Shown in pieces: positions 17,191 to 26,900 of a stretch of DNA of 64,000 nt. The position numbers and the translations under genes are program-made. Below the pieces are notes generated by a model. The model had not been told where the DNA came from. It was given only the letters and a program-made list of their open reading frames with translations, and searched no databases. Within the stretch, counting starts at the first letter, position 1, and the number at the start of each line of letters is the position of its first letter. The stretch is from an archaeon (lineage in GTDB: Archaea > EX4484-52 > WAPT01). Location of the stretch: the NCBI GenBank assembly GCA_029258795.1, contig JAPDKB010000002.1:172192-236191 (forward strand), read 5' to 3'.

Positions 17191-18300
17191 AAGGGTGCAG
17201 GTCTCAGCCACCATGGCAAACAGTATCACCGCCATGCACAGCGCGTAGAGAATCTTCTCCATAACTTTCAGCTTTTCAACCCTCATAAGTGTGAACAGAA
17301 TGAACCCTATGGGTATTAGCACGCCGTAACAGGCGGCTATAGCAAGCAGCTGCGTAAAGCTGAAATTTCCCAGCCCCATAAACACGCTGACGAGAAGGAG
17401 CAGAATGGCTGACTCTCTCCTGAGCTTCAGATCACTTTCCATCATATCACACGCGGCAAGCGTTACCGCAATGGCTGATGTTGCTACTGCAAAAAACGCG
17501 AAGCTCACTCCAAGCACCTGCAGAACACCGCTGCTGAAGGATGTTGGTGCAATTTCATTGACTTCAGGCATCGAAGCCACAACAGCAAGCGAGAAGAGCA
17601 GGTAAATCAGAGCGGGAATTCCGAAGCCAAGCACAATAACGCTCCTGAAGTTCCTTTCAAGGTGCTCGTGCCTCAGCAGTTTGTACGCTTCGGGAATCAC
17701 CATGTGGGCATCCATCGCAAATAGTATGACCAGAAATGAAGTGAGTAGATTTCTCATTTCATTATCCGCGCTCCAGAAAAGCGGTACCTTTTCAACATTC
17801 CCGTTGGGAAGCAAAAGAACGATGAGAAGAAGGATAACTGTGACCATCATGAACGTTATGACGGATTCCAGCCTGCCGGTGCTTTTCAATCCCGTGATTA
17901 CGGGAAAAGTGCAGAGCAGAAATAACACCACAACTCCGTAGATGTTGCTCAACCCTACATGAGCAAAGAGCGAGCTGTAAGCGGTGAAATATGCCCCGAG
18001 CGTCGGCACAAAGAAAAGAAGAAGCGAAAGCACGACCACCCTCTTGCCTGTTTTTCCAAACCCGAGCTCCACCAGCTCTCCCAGATAAACCCGATCCACA
18101 TTTTTGAAATGCTGCATCAGCCTTTTGGTGGCGAGGGATGTAAGATAATATATCCAGAACGCGATGACTGCAAGCAGAATATAAGGCACAAGTCCGCTCT
18201 CCTTCAGGCGGGAGGGCAAACCCAAGATGCCAGCACCTATTACCGCTCCCACAAGAATTGATACGCTCTCCACATATGCTTCGCGTTTCCACAGAATCAT
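17182..18300 (-). CDS. Amino acid permease (APC superfamily, aromatic/hydroxy amino acid permease-like)
   Basis: A 372-residue membrane protein with about ten to eleven helices. The first helix has the diagnostic GAVIGAGILGLP, the substrate-binding unwound segment of the AAAP/HAAAP families. A TTAAAATAG element is upstream. Substrate cannot be assigned from sequence; tryptophan/tyrosine or serine/threonine permeases are the nearest types. It is convergent with the CCA-adding enzyme. Confidence 0.8.
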   Translation of the reverse strand: MILWKREAYVESVSILVGAVIGAGILGLPSRLKESGLVPYILLAVIAFWIYYLTSLATKRLMQHFKNVDRVYLGELVELGFGKTGKRVVVLSLLLFFVPTLGAYFTAYSSLFAHVGLSNIYGVVVLFLLCTFPVITGLKSTGRLESVITFMMVTVILLLIVLLLPNGNVEKVPLFWSADNEMRNLLTSFLVILFAMDAHMVIPEAYKLLRHEHLERNFRSVIVLGFGIPALIYLLFSLAVVASMPEVNEIAPTSFSSGVLQVLGVSFAFFAVATSAIAVTLAACDMMESDLKLRRESAILLLLVSVFMGLGNFSFTQLLAIAACYGVLIPIGFILFTLMRVEKLKVMEKILYALCMAVILFAMVAETCTLLL

Positions 18301-18363
18301 GATTTTATGGTTGACCCTTCAAAACTATTTTAAGATTTCGGTGGTATAATATAGCTACACCAC

Positions 18364-18490
18364 GCGGGGGTCGCCTAGCCTGGTTTGGCGTGGGACTGCA
18401 GATCCCATTTACCCGGGTTCGAATGCTGCGGAAGCAAAACTTCCTTGCATTTCCAGCTGTCCGCAGCTGAAAATCCCGGCCCCCGCTCCA
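18364..18490 (+). tRNA. tRNA-Cys (GCA) with a T-loop intron
   Basis: Removing 18424-18473 gives a standard cloverleaf of 74 nt plus encoded CCA (18488-18490): acceptor GCGGGGG/CCCCCGC, anticodon stem TGGGA/TCCCA around CTGCAGA (anticodon 18398-18400), T-stem CCGGG/CCCGG around TTCGAAT. There is no intron at 37/38. A CTATTTTAAGAT element at about 18326-18337 is at promoter distance; TATAATATA at 18345-18353 is an alternative. Confidence 0.95.
18424..18473 (+). other. Non-canonical tRNA intron (50 nt) in the T-loop of tRNA-Cys, position 59/60
   Basis: The junction forms a textbook hBHBh' splice motif: outer helix CCGGG/CCCGG (the T-stem), 3-nt bulge AAT, central 4-bp helix TTCG/TGAA, 3-nt bulge AAT, inner helix GCTGC/GCAGC. 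Cutting after the second base of each bulge yields exactly the intact T-loop TTCGAAT. Inside is a hairpin GGAAG-CAAAA-CTTCC. Position, length, hairpin and many bases match the tRNA-Met T-loop intron. Confidence 0.92.
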
Positions 18491-18543
18491 GAAAGATTTT
18501 TCTTTTGGCTCTAATACCCAAAAATGAAGAAAAAGAGGAGGTG

Positions 18544-18636
18544 TTACTTCCTCTTCTTGTGTCTCATTTTCTTCCTTCTTTTCTTCAGTTTGTGTTTCCT
18601 TATTTTTGCACGCTTCCTTTTCTTTCCCGATGGCAT
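18544..18636 (-). CDS. Very small basic protein resembling the AURKAIP1/COX24 (mS38-like) family
   Basis: A 30-residue ORF starting MPSGKKRKR; 20 of its 30 residues are Lys or Arg, and it ends MRHKKRK before TAA. The ATG is preceded by AGGGTG at a normal distance and lies 18 nt after the stop of the wHTH/coiled-coil gene on the same strand. From memory, bacterial AURKAIP1/COX24-domain mini-proteins, which are ribosome-associated basic peptides, share the MPSGKKRKR start and an HK.KKR...K.RHKK pattern. A ribosomal role is therefore inferred. The likeness cannot be confirmed here, and low-complexity basic peptides can resemble each other by chance. Confidence 0.6.
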   Translation of the reverse strand: MPSGKKRKRAKIRKHKLKKRRKKMRHKKRK

Positions 18637-18654
18637 TCCATGCACCCTGAAATC

Positions 18655-19407
18655 TCACTCAAGCTTTTTTAACAGCTTCCTTAAATTGAAATATTTTTTG
18701 TTTAACTTCTCGCTCTCTTTCTTGACCTCTATGAGCTTATCCTCGATTTCCCGCGCAACCTTCCCAACCTCATGTATTTCTTTCTTCTTTAGCGCTTTTG
18801 AGAGTTTTAGAATCACCTTGATTTCTTCTTCCAGTTTTTTCTTTTCTTTCTCGAACTCCTCTATCTCCTTTTCCATCCCTTCCAGAACTTCAGCTTTTTT
18901 CTTTATTATTTCGGAAACACTCTTTTCTTCTTTTTCCACTTCCTCCTCTTCCTTCACAACATTCTTCAGCTCTTTTTCAAGTTCAGCTTTCCTTTTCCTC
19001 AACTCTTCCAGCTCCCTCTCAACCTCTCTAACCTTCTCCAAGTCCTTATCCAGAACCTTCTCAAACTTCTCCATGACCTTTTTGAATTCCTTGATCCGTC
19101 TTTCCTTCGCTTTCAGCTCTTCCTTCAGAGTTCTTGCTTGTTTATTCACCCTCTCCCCAAGCTCCTTTACCTTCTTTTCACCCAGCTCTTCGGCTTCCTC
19201 AGAAAGGTAAAGATGGCACCTTCCCCTCGCATCATAATCGAGAACCATGAACCCCTCCCTGGCAAAAACCTTAGCCCACACTTCCACCGTCTTTTCAGGC
19301 ACATTGAGAATGGAAGCAGCAGATTCTATCGTTATGCCGGGATCATTTTTTACAAGCTCGATAAGCTTGTCAGCTTCCGTTTCAAGAAGCATGTTTTTAA
19401 ATTCCAT
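18655..19407 (-). CDS. Winged-helix protein with long coiled coil
   Basis: 250 residues. The first ~70 form a helix-turn-helix of the winged type (LIELVKNDPGITIESAASIL...VWAKVFAREGF...YLSEEAEEL); the remaining ~175 are an almost uninterrupted Lys/Glu-rich coiled coil. No membrane segment or signal. It could be a DNA-bridging or structural nucleoid protein. Start ATG follows GAGGTG. The 30-codon basic ORF lies immediately downstream, so the two are probably co-transcribed. Family name not known to me. Confidence 0.75.
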   Translation of the reverse strand: MEFKNMLLETEADKLIELVKNDPGITIESAASILNVPEKTVEVWAKVFAREGFMVLDYDARGRCHLYLSEEAEELGEKKVKELGERVNKQARTLKEELKAKERRIKEFKKVMEKFEKVLDKDLEKVREVERELEELRKRKAELEKELKNVVKEEEEVEKEEKSVSEIIKKKAEVLEGMEKEIEEFEKEKKKLEEEIKVILKLSKALKKKEIHEVGKVAREIEDKLIEVKKESEKLNKKYFNLRKLLKKLE

Positions 19408-19453
19408 GCCGACACCTCAACCTTTATATGAAGGCATGAATTAAAATATTTTT

Positions 19454-19888
19454 ATGTCTTCCGCAAATTTCCTTCATTTTCGCAAAAAATCGCAGTCCGC
19501 CACAGAATATCTTGTTGTGGTGAGCGTAGCGCTTGCACTCCTCTCTCCTCTTATCGTCATGGCTCAGCAAACCGTTTATGACCTCAACACCTCCATAAAT
19601 CTCATAGAGGCGAACAACGCTCTGACAAAGATAAAAAACGCTGCCGACAGGGTTTATGCTCAAGGGTATCCATCAAAGCTTAGCTTTATGGTTATCGTCC
19701 CAAACAGAATGGAGCGGATGTTCGTTGATGATCATGCGCTGATAATGGAACTTTCTTACAAGGATGCCCCATCCCATGTGGTTGAGTTCTTCGATTATGA
19801 TATTGTGCTGAGTGGAACTCCGGAAAAGGGGCTTAACAGGGTTACGGTGATGGCATACCAGAACTATGTGAATATAACTCTCGAATGA
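19454..19888 (+). CDS. Class III signal peptide (type IV pilin-like) protein
   Basis: 144 residues. The N-terminus FRKKSQSATEYLVVVSVALALL is a class III signal peptide: a basic stretch, predicted cleavage before QSATEYL, then a hydrophobic helix. Such signals are cut by archaeal prepilin peptidase (FppA/EppA type) and the helix forms the pilus core. The rest (about 100 residues) is the exposed domain. A CTTTATATGAAG element about 28 nt upstream suggests a leaderless start. First of five overlapping genes of similar type. Confidence 0.85.
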   Translation: MSSANFLHFRKKSQSATEYLVVVSVALALLSPLIVMAQQTVYDLNTSINLIEANNALTKIKNAADRVYAQGYPSKLSFMVIVPNRMERMFVDDHALIMELSYKDAPSHVVEFFDYDIVLSGTPEKGLNRVTVMAYQNYVNITLE

Positions 19889-19905
19889 TTTTGTTGGTGG
19901 ATCTC

Positions 19906-20310
19906 ATGCACAGGAATGGTGGTAAGAGGAGAGCGCAGGTTAGCATAGAGTTTCTGATGGTCATTGCATTCATGATAATGGCATTCAGCGTTTACTTTGC
20001 CTATCTGTCAGAAAGGAGTTTAAAGTACGCGGACATTGAAAAGAAGAGCACAGCGGAGTCCATAGCACATTATGTTGCGGAAACCCTCGATTCCGCGCTG
20101 CTTGTAGGGGATGGTTTTTCGAGAGTCGTGGAGCTACCACCAACAATTAAGGGCGAGGACTACTCTATTAACATCACGAACGGGCTGGTTATAGTAAGCT
20201 TCAATGAATACGTGGTGTACAGCCCCACACTCGTTAAAAGTATTGTTGGCACCATCAAACCCGGTAAAAACACGATTTCAAATGTGGGAGGGGTGATTCA
20301 TGTTGAGTAG
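19906..20310 (+). CDS. Class III signal peptide (type IV pilin-like) protein
   Basis: 134 residues from the ATG at 19906, which follows TTGGTGGATC; an upstream ATG at 19885 overlapping the previous stop is an alternative. The signal KRRAQVSIEFLMVIAFMIMA predicts cleavage before QVSIEFL and a hydrophobic core helix. The exposed part contains an NIT sequon. It overlaps the next gene by 11 nt. Confidence 0.85.
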   Translation: MHRNGGKRRAQVSIEFLMVIAFMIMAFSVYFAYLSERSLKYADIEKKSTAESIAHYVAETLDSALLVGDGFSRVVELPPTIKGEDYSINITNGLVIVSFNEYVVYSPTLVKSIVGTIKPGKNTISNVGGVIHVE

Positions 20311-20839
20311 TGATGCCGGGAACAGTTCAACAAGAAAGGCGCAGGTACTGCTGGAGGACTTCGTGATAAGCCTCATGGTTTTCACGATGGTGGTGGCAGC
20401 TGGGTTTAAGATGTACTACGCATCACAGGAGAGAGAATCGTGGAGCACAGAGCTTGAGCTCGAGTGGCACACCACGATGGCAGCGCTGGATTATCTGATA
20501 AAGGGTCAGGGAGTTCCCGCTGACTGGAACTACACCAATGTGGAAAGGGTGGGGCTTGCTACCAGAAGCCATGTGGTATCTGTTAACAAGTTCCTCCAGC
20601 TGATGAATTTGAGTTACGAAGATGCGAGAGCCAAGCTTGGAGTGGGAGGTTATGACTACTATCTGACATTAAAATACCTAAACGACACCGTAATGGAATG
20701 GAATGGAGAACAGCTTTATTTTGGTATGTCTCCTCCTCCAGATGCAAGAACCCTGAATGCGGGCAGGAGGTACGTTTATGTTGTTTATCCGGATGGAAGC
20801 AAAACGATCGGTATGGTTGAGTTGGGTGTGTGGAGATGA
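20300..20839 (+). CDS. Prepilin-like protein with class III-type signal
   Basis: 179 residues. STRKAQVLLEDFVISLMVFTMVV places a basic stretch, a likely cleavage site before QVLLEDF and a hydrophobic helix, as in the two preceding genes. The exposed domain has NYT, NLS and NDT sequons. GGGGTGATTC precedes the ATG, and the gene overlaps both neighbours, indicating translational coupling across the cluster. Confidence 0.8.
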   Translation: MLSSDAGNSSTRKAQVLLEDFVISLMVFTMVVAAGFKMYYASQERESWSTELELEWHTTMAALDYLIKGQGVPADWNYTNVERVGLATRSHVVSVNKFLQLMNLSYEDARAKLGVGGYDYYLTLKYLNDTVMEWNGEQLYFGMSPPPDARTLNAGRRYVYVVYPDGSKTIGMVELGVWR

Positions 20840-22785
20840 GGAGCAAGGCGTTTTTCCTCACGATGGACGCGCTAATAGCAGCGATAATAATTGGGATAGG
20901 GGCAATACTTGTTGTGCAATCAGATGCGGGTGTGCAGAGCGTGACCTCTTATAGTTACGAGAAAGCTCACTATCTGGCTGAGGATGCCATGACGATTCTG
21001 AGTTTAACAAAGTTAAAAGACCTGAACAGTAGTGTGATCAATTATCTGCTTTCCAACACCAACCTCACTCAGGAAGATCTTGAGAAAAAAGTGCTGGAGT
21101 GCCTGACAATTTTATGGGCTTATAACGAGAGTGAATTTGCAAGGTATCTTGCAAGTGTGGTGCTTGATCCCATCCTCCAATCTTCAGAGTACAACTACTC
21201 CCTCTATATTCAGGACTCCTTGGGTCATAGACATCTGATTTATGGAAGCGATACACCCTCAACAGCAAAATTCGTGGTAGCGTCATCTCGCGTGCTCTCT
21301 GGATACAAAGAAAATGCTTTGCCTCGTGGCTATATGGCAAGAGCTTTTCTGAGAAATCTGGAGAGGAATGAGACGCTTGTTGTGCCGATAGAGCCGGAGG
21401 GGGGTGCCGAAGGTTTGGATTCAGCTCTCACGATCTCCAAACTCTTCAGACTCAATGCCTCAAAAGTTTACAACGCCACAGTGCATCTTGCTCTCCATAT
21501 GGATGAGATTAACTGGGGCACAAGCAGAGCATACTTTAATGGAGTTGATGTAACGTCCAGAATAAAAGAGGTCAAAAGAAGAACCGATAGCTCTGGAGTG
21601 GCGTGGTATGGAACGATCGACATTACCGACATACTAAATCAGAGTATAGCTAATGGAGACGTATGGCATAACTTCACTTTTAAAGTTATAGGTACTGGAA
21701 AGTATAACCTTCATGTACACCCAGGTAGCAGAATAGAGGTTACATACAGATCTGCAGAGTTGAAAGAAATAAGTGAGGTGGTGGAAGAGAGAAGATATCT
21801 GGACTCTGTGATCTCAGAACCCGACAGATGGGGAAGTGGAAGTGGAGTCTGGGTTTTTGTTCCAATAAACTTACCAAAAGATGCAGAAATTATCAACGCA
21901 ACTTTATACTTGCGGGTTTACAATGTAACTGATACCGGATATTGGTGGTTTTGGTGGTGGGTTGATAGAGTTGATGTTATAGTATATTTTGACGATCAAG
22001 TTATATATCAAGATTCTTCTCCTTCCTCAAATCCATACGAATTAAGGATCGATCTCACCTCATACATAGAGTCCACTAATACTACTCACATCGTTCTGGC
22101 GGAATTTAATTGCAGAGAAGAGTCGGATTCTTATTATGGCGACAGACCAATTAAATTATATTCAAATCCCGAACTTGATCCTTTAAACTCATCATATCTT
22201 TATCTTAAGTACCGGTACTCTCCCCTGAGCAAGTATAAATTTGGGTACGTAATGGCATCAGGCACTTTACCGCTAAAGAATCCTGTTGATGAGGAATTTG
22301 CATGGTTAAGATGGATTGATGTAAATTTCACGAACATAAATCTGTACTCGAGCTACGTCCACCCAGTGGAATTTTACAGCACAACCTTCACCGCCACCGT
22401 TGATGAAGTCGATGTCTTTGAATCTCCTACGACTAGAGCTGTGCCATCTTCTATCTATATTGATCCATCCTACTACTCTAAAACCACCACTTCACGCTTG
22501 GAGGTTCGCGAAGAAAATTCATGGAACGATTACATCCACAACAGTACAATTTTGAGCTTCGAGTTTTTCATTCCATCTCAGGTACCCTATGGAGAAGTTT
22601 TTGATACGCAGGAGGAAGCTGTTGAAGATGCGCGAAGCCGGCTACTTGATTTGCTCAGCCCTTACTGCGGAAAGTACATAAATTGCTCGCCATCCAACAT
22701 AGCCAACTCAAGCCAGAATTTACCCATAGCCAACATACCATCCATGTATGGCCCGGTCATAGCAAAGCTGGAGGTGTGGAGATGA
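20836..22785 (+). CDS. Large prepilin-like surface protein
   Basis: 649 residues. RSKAFFLTMDALIAAIIIGIGAILVV is a prepilin-like N-terminus without the usual Gln at +1. The rest is a large exposed region rich in NxT/S sequons, with a repeated beta-sandwich style (two LYLRVYNVT/LHLALHMDEIN-type segments followed by YFDDQVIY or YFNGVDV turns). It could cap the pilus or act as an adhesin. The ATG at 20836 overlaps the previous stop and has GGTGTGTGGAG upstream. Confidence 0.75.
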   Translation: MRSKAFFLTMDALIAAIIIGIGAILVVQSDAGVQSVTSYSYEKAHYLAEDAMTILSLTKLKDLNSSVINYLLSNTNLTQEDLEKKVLECLTILWAYNESEFARYLASVVLDPILQSSEYNYSLYIQDSLGHRHLIYGSDTPSTAKFVVASSRVLSGYKENALPRGYMARAFLRNLERNETLVVPIEPEGGAEGLDSALTISKLFRLNASKVYNATVHLALHMDEINWGTSRAYFNGVDVTSRIKEVKRRTDSSGVAWYGTIDITDILNQSIANGDVWHNFTFKVIGTGKYNLHVHPGSRIEVTYRSAELKEISEVVEERRYLDSVISEPDRWGSGSGVWVFVPINLPKDAEIINATLYLRVYNVTDTGYWWFWWWVDRVDVIVYFDDQVIYQDSSPSSNPYELRIDLTSYIESTNTTHIVLAEFNCREESDSYYGDRPIKLYSNPELDPLNSSYLYLKYRYSPLSKYKFGYVMASGTLPLKNPVDEEFAWLRWIDVNFTNINLYSSYVHPVEFYSTTFTATVDEVDVFESPTTRAVPSSIYIDPSYYSKTTTSRLEVREENSWNDYIHNSTILSFEFFIPSQVPYGEVFDTQEEAVEDARSRLLDLLSPYCGKYINCSPSNIANSSQNLPIANIPSMYGPVIAKLEVWR

Positions 22786-23906
22786 AGAGCGGAAGGAAGG
22801 GCATCATCTATACTCTCTTCGCTATAGTTCTTATCTCCCTTTTAATGTTCTCGATAGCATTAAAAACAAAGCCCATCACAAGAGAAACCACCATAAACGA
22901 ACGTGCCAGAGTGGAGCAACTCCACTACTACGTGGAAGATGTAATGGCGGACATGGAAAGAGCAACGACAATATCGTTCAAGAGAGCGCTCGTGGCAATT
23001 ATAACTCAAGAGGTCTCGACCGGAAACTTTGTGAGTAATGTAACTGAGATAATTCCCGAAGTAACAGTTAATGGAACTCTTAACGGCACGGAGCTACCAT
23101 TTCTTCAGAATGAGACGCTTTCAGCATGGCAGGAAAAGATATCGACACTTCTTTCACGTTACCATTTTGTGCTCAATTCATCATCTAGCAATTTTGTAAT
23201 TGCTCTGAGTAATTACACAGAAGTAAAACTCAATATGAATTACAGCTTAAATATCCGCGACAACATCCTCCAAGCCAATTTGACGAAGCACAGCAACATG
23301 AGCACATCCATATCCATGGAAGGTGTGGAAGACCCATTCATAACGATCAACACCTTGGCCTACGTGCTCAACACTTTCAGAATGTGTCCTGCAATTGAAT
23401 CCTCAAGTTACAGCACATCAGATTTTTATGGTAAAGCTTACGTTGACATGTCAAGCACCGATTTTAGTCATGTTGGTGGAAAGGCATCCAAAGTTCTTGT
23501 TACAGATACGCTTGTGGGCAAATCAAATTACTCGGGTTTTGCTGGAGTGATAGTAGAAAATAACGAAATTCCGGCTGAATCAGTGGATTACGCTTCTGGC
23601 GTGAGTAATGCCGTATCCCTCATAAGGAACGCCAGTTATGTTATTAAACACGACTCGCTAATCTACCTTACAAATCTGACGGATGAGGACTGCACAAGTA
23701 ATGGAAACAGCTCATGTTATTTTCCCATGGATGGCGCGCCAACACTGCTTGACAGACTGGAAGGAAGAAATTACCACACCGCTATTTATGATCCAGCAGG
23801 AATTTTTGGCATAGGATCATACATCTGCAACTACAGGTTACCAGCAGAACTCAGAAAAAGCTCCAACCCCCTCGTACTGGATTATAAATACCTGCCTCTG
23901 TTGTGA
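22782..23906 (+). CDS. Prepilin-like membrane-anchored surface protein
   Basis: 374 residues. KSGRKGIIYTLFAIVLISLLMF resembles the N-terminus of the fourth gene of the cluster: a short basic stretch then one hydrophobic helix. The exposed region has many NxT/S sequons and paired cysteines (CTSNGNSSC). The ATG overlaps the previous stop (ATGA). This is the last gene of the five-gene pilin-like run; no pilus ATPase or platform protein is present in the window. Confidence 0.75.
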   Translation: MKSGRKGIIYTLFAIVLISLLMFSIALKTKPITRETTINERARVEQLHYYVEDVMADMERATTISFKRALVAIITQEVSTGNFVSNVTEIIPEVTVNGTLNGTELPFLQNETLSAWQEKISTLLSRYHFVLNSSSSNFVIALSNYTEVKLNMNYSLNIRDNILQANLTKHSNMSTSISMEGVEDPFITINTLAYVLNTFRMCPAIESSSYSTSDFYGKAYVDMSSTDFSHVGGKASKVLVTDTLVGKSNYSGFAGVIVENNEIPAESVDYASGVSNAVSLIRNASYVIKHDSLIYLTNLTDEDCTSNGNSSCYFPMDGAPTLLDRLEGRNYHTAIYDPAGIFGIGSYICNYRLPAELRKSSNPLVLDYKYLPLL

Positions 23907-23933
23907 AAAACCGGTTTTAGAATTAAAAAGCAG

Positions 23934-26900
23934 TTACTCGATCACCATGGGCGACTTATCCTTTAACTCAACAAGCCTGCCGTATAGCTTTCTTAACTTC
24001 TCCAGTTCAAATTTAAGCAAAGCATTCTCCTTTTCCAGAGCCCTCAATCTGGAGGCAAGAACACTCACCGCATCTTCATCCTCTTGCTCCTCTCTCTCCA
24101 CTTTCATAACCTCGGACGCCACACTTCTGAACTTACTTTCCAGATCCCTTTCAATCTTATCCATGATGATCGCGAATCTCCTCTCAACCTCATCTTCCAG
24201 CTTATCCAACCTATCGTTCACATAACTTTCCATCTTGTCAACTTTCAGCTCCTCCTCCTTGAAGTCCTCGAGAGCTTTTGACACCATAGCGTTTACTTCA
24301 TCAATAATTTCATCTCGCATCATTTTCAGGAAGTTGATTTCGCTCTGCATTTTTTGCAGATTTGAAGCTATCTGCTCCATTCTGGAGGAAAAACTATCAA
24401 TAGAGGATTTTATGAGATTGAACCTTTGCTCTACACTCTTTTCCATCATCATTTCCTTTTGTCTCAAATTTTCTATCTCACTCTGTTTTTCCTTTATCGC
24501 TGTCAGCGCATTCTCCATATCATTTACCGCTTTAATCAATTCCTCAATCACGCTCTTTATTTTTGCATCCGTAGACCCGGCAATTTCCTTGGGGAGGTTG
24601 GACATGCGACTTTCCAAGAACGAGATCTTATGTAAAAGCTCGGAATATTTCTTTTCCATGTTATTAATTTTAGCATCAAGTTCGGCTTCATCCTTTTTAA
24701 CTCCACCTTCAGCGAGAGCTCTTTCAAGTGCTGCGAGTTTCTTGTTTATTTCTGTGAGTCCCTTCTCCGCCTCTTCTTTAAACTTCGCAGATTCGTTAAC
24801 CTTCAACACCATCTTCCTCAACTCCTCCTGAAGGCTTGCAATTCTTTTATTTAATTGAGTATGTTCATCTTTATATTCTTTAAGAGACTCAAATTCCCTT
24901 CTCAACATTTGGTTTTCAGCTTGAAGTTTCGTAACGGCATCCTGTAAAGCTTTTATGGCATCTACATTTTCATCCAGCCTATCCACACTATCTTTCAGAT
25001 TGTCTAACTCCCTCACCTTAGATTTCATCTCGGAGAGCTCGTTAAGAATCGTTTCAACTTCATTCCTTACCTTCCCTATCTCCATTTCCATCAATTTCTG
25101 AGCACCACTCCCCGCATCCTCAATCTTGCTTTCCAGCATCTTTACAGCAACTCTTACCTCATCGATCTCCTCCTCAGCATCCTCTAACCTCTCCTTAAGC
25201 GATTTCAGCACTTTTTCAACATCACCCCTCTTTTCCTTTTCCAGAGTCTCAATTTTCATGGAGATGGAGTCCACATCCCTCCTTATACCTCTGACCTCGG
25301 TGTCCAGCAGATTAACATTCTTCAACATTTCTCCGTGTTCTTTCAGCTTTTCCCTGAGTTTTTCAATTTCCTCCTTGTCCTTTTTCTTTTCGATGTTCTT
25401 TTCGACATTCTCCATCCTTGTTTTTATTTCCTCAATTTTACGAGATAACAATTCAACATCTCTTTTAATAGGGTCAATTTCATCTCCAACTTCACTTTTT
25501 ATTTGCTCAAGTTCTTTCACATCCTTCTTTATGTTTTCCACAGCTTTCTCGACAACCTCGATCCGTTTCTTCATGCTTTCCATTCCAGCTGACAATTCCA
25601 CAACATCATTTTCAATTTCTTCAACAAGTGTGGAGGCTCGGGTTGATGTCTTTTCCACATCCTTGAACCTCTTTAGAACCTGTTTGTAGGATTTCACCAC
25701 ATGATTGGCATCCTGCTCAAGAATCTTCAGCTCGTCAAGCGCTCTTTCTAGTTCCTCAATTTTTCTTCTGAGCACTTCAAAATCACGGTTTTCCAATTTA
25801 TTAACTCTTCGAAAAACATTGTTTAATCCCGATTCAACACTTTCAACGGTTGAATGTATCTCATCAATATCTTTCTGAATTTTTGAAATTTTTTCTATGT
25901 TCTTTTTCATTTTATTAAGATTTTTCTCAACCTTTTCTGCTTTATCTTCGAAATTTTCACCCTTTTTCTCGTATTCCTCAAGTATTTTATTGAATTGTTC
26001 AACTTTTTTGGAAGCCTCGCGAATCTCTTTCCTGAGCGTTTCATAAGCATCCCAGAAATCATTCATCTTCTTCATCGCATCATTAAATTCCTTTTCAATA
26101 TGCTTCATTCTTTTTTCCATCTTCCCGATACTCGAGATATAATTCTCCAGTTCATCTATGCTGTGCTCAACTTCCTCGATACGTGATTTTAACCTCTCGT
26201 CCACCTTTTCCAGTTCCTCTTTACTTGCGTACTTTTCCTTTCTCAGCTCATCACCCAAGCCCTTGAGCGCGTCTTCAACAGCCATTAATCCAGCATCAAC
26301 GCGCGTGATCTCCCTTTCCAGTTCCTTGACTTTCCTGAAAACATCGTGTTCTTTACCGTGTACGCTTTCCTTCGATTGTTTTTCAATCTCTTCTATCCTC
26401 TTTTCAAGAACCTCTAGTTTGGGCTTCAGAGAAGATAAAGCGGCATCAACACGTTTTTGGAGTGCTTTCAGCTCTTCTTCCCCATGCTTTTCTTCCTTTT
26501 CATGCACGCTTTGCGAGATCTTACTTATATCCTCTTTAATCTTGAGAAAGTCCTTTTCCAGACTTTCCAGCTTACTCTCGAGTTTCTTTATTGTCTCTTT
26601 CTCTTCCCATTCTTCCTTTTTCGCCCCGGTAGGAGGTGATGTTTTTAATTTATTCAATTCCTGCTTGACATTCTCGAATTCCTTCCATATTCTCTTTTCC
26701 AGTTCCTCCAACCCTTTCGTATCTATTTGTTGTGGAGCAGCACTCCCACCTTTCAACTTACCTTCCAATAACTCTACCTTTAAAAGCAATTCCTTTTTTG
26801 TCTTCTCCATCTCGGACCTGAGAGCTTCAAGCGATGCCGATAAGTTTGCTAATTTTTCTTGATCAACGGATTTTGTTGCAGGTTGTGGTGCTGGGGTGGT

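Noticed and set aside
18305-18658. Reverse-strand 117-codon ORF
   Set aside because: It runs antisense through the entire tRNA-Cys gene and overlaps the better-supported 30-codon ORF in another frame.
19405-19438. CATGCC/GGCATG inverted repeat before the wHTH/coiled-coil gene
   Set aside because: One arm includes the start codon and the 6-bp match is within chance expectation.
24235-24831. Long forward-strand ORFs rich in Ser/Phe/Ile opposite the giant coiled-coil gene (also 25126-25689, 26158-26862)
   Set aside because: They are complements of Lys/Glu-rich coiled-coil codons, have no sensible promoter or ribosome-binding site, and read as low-complexity Ser/Phe sequence.
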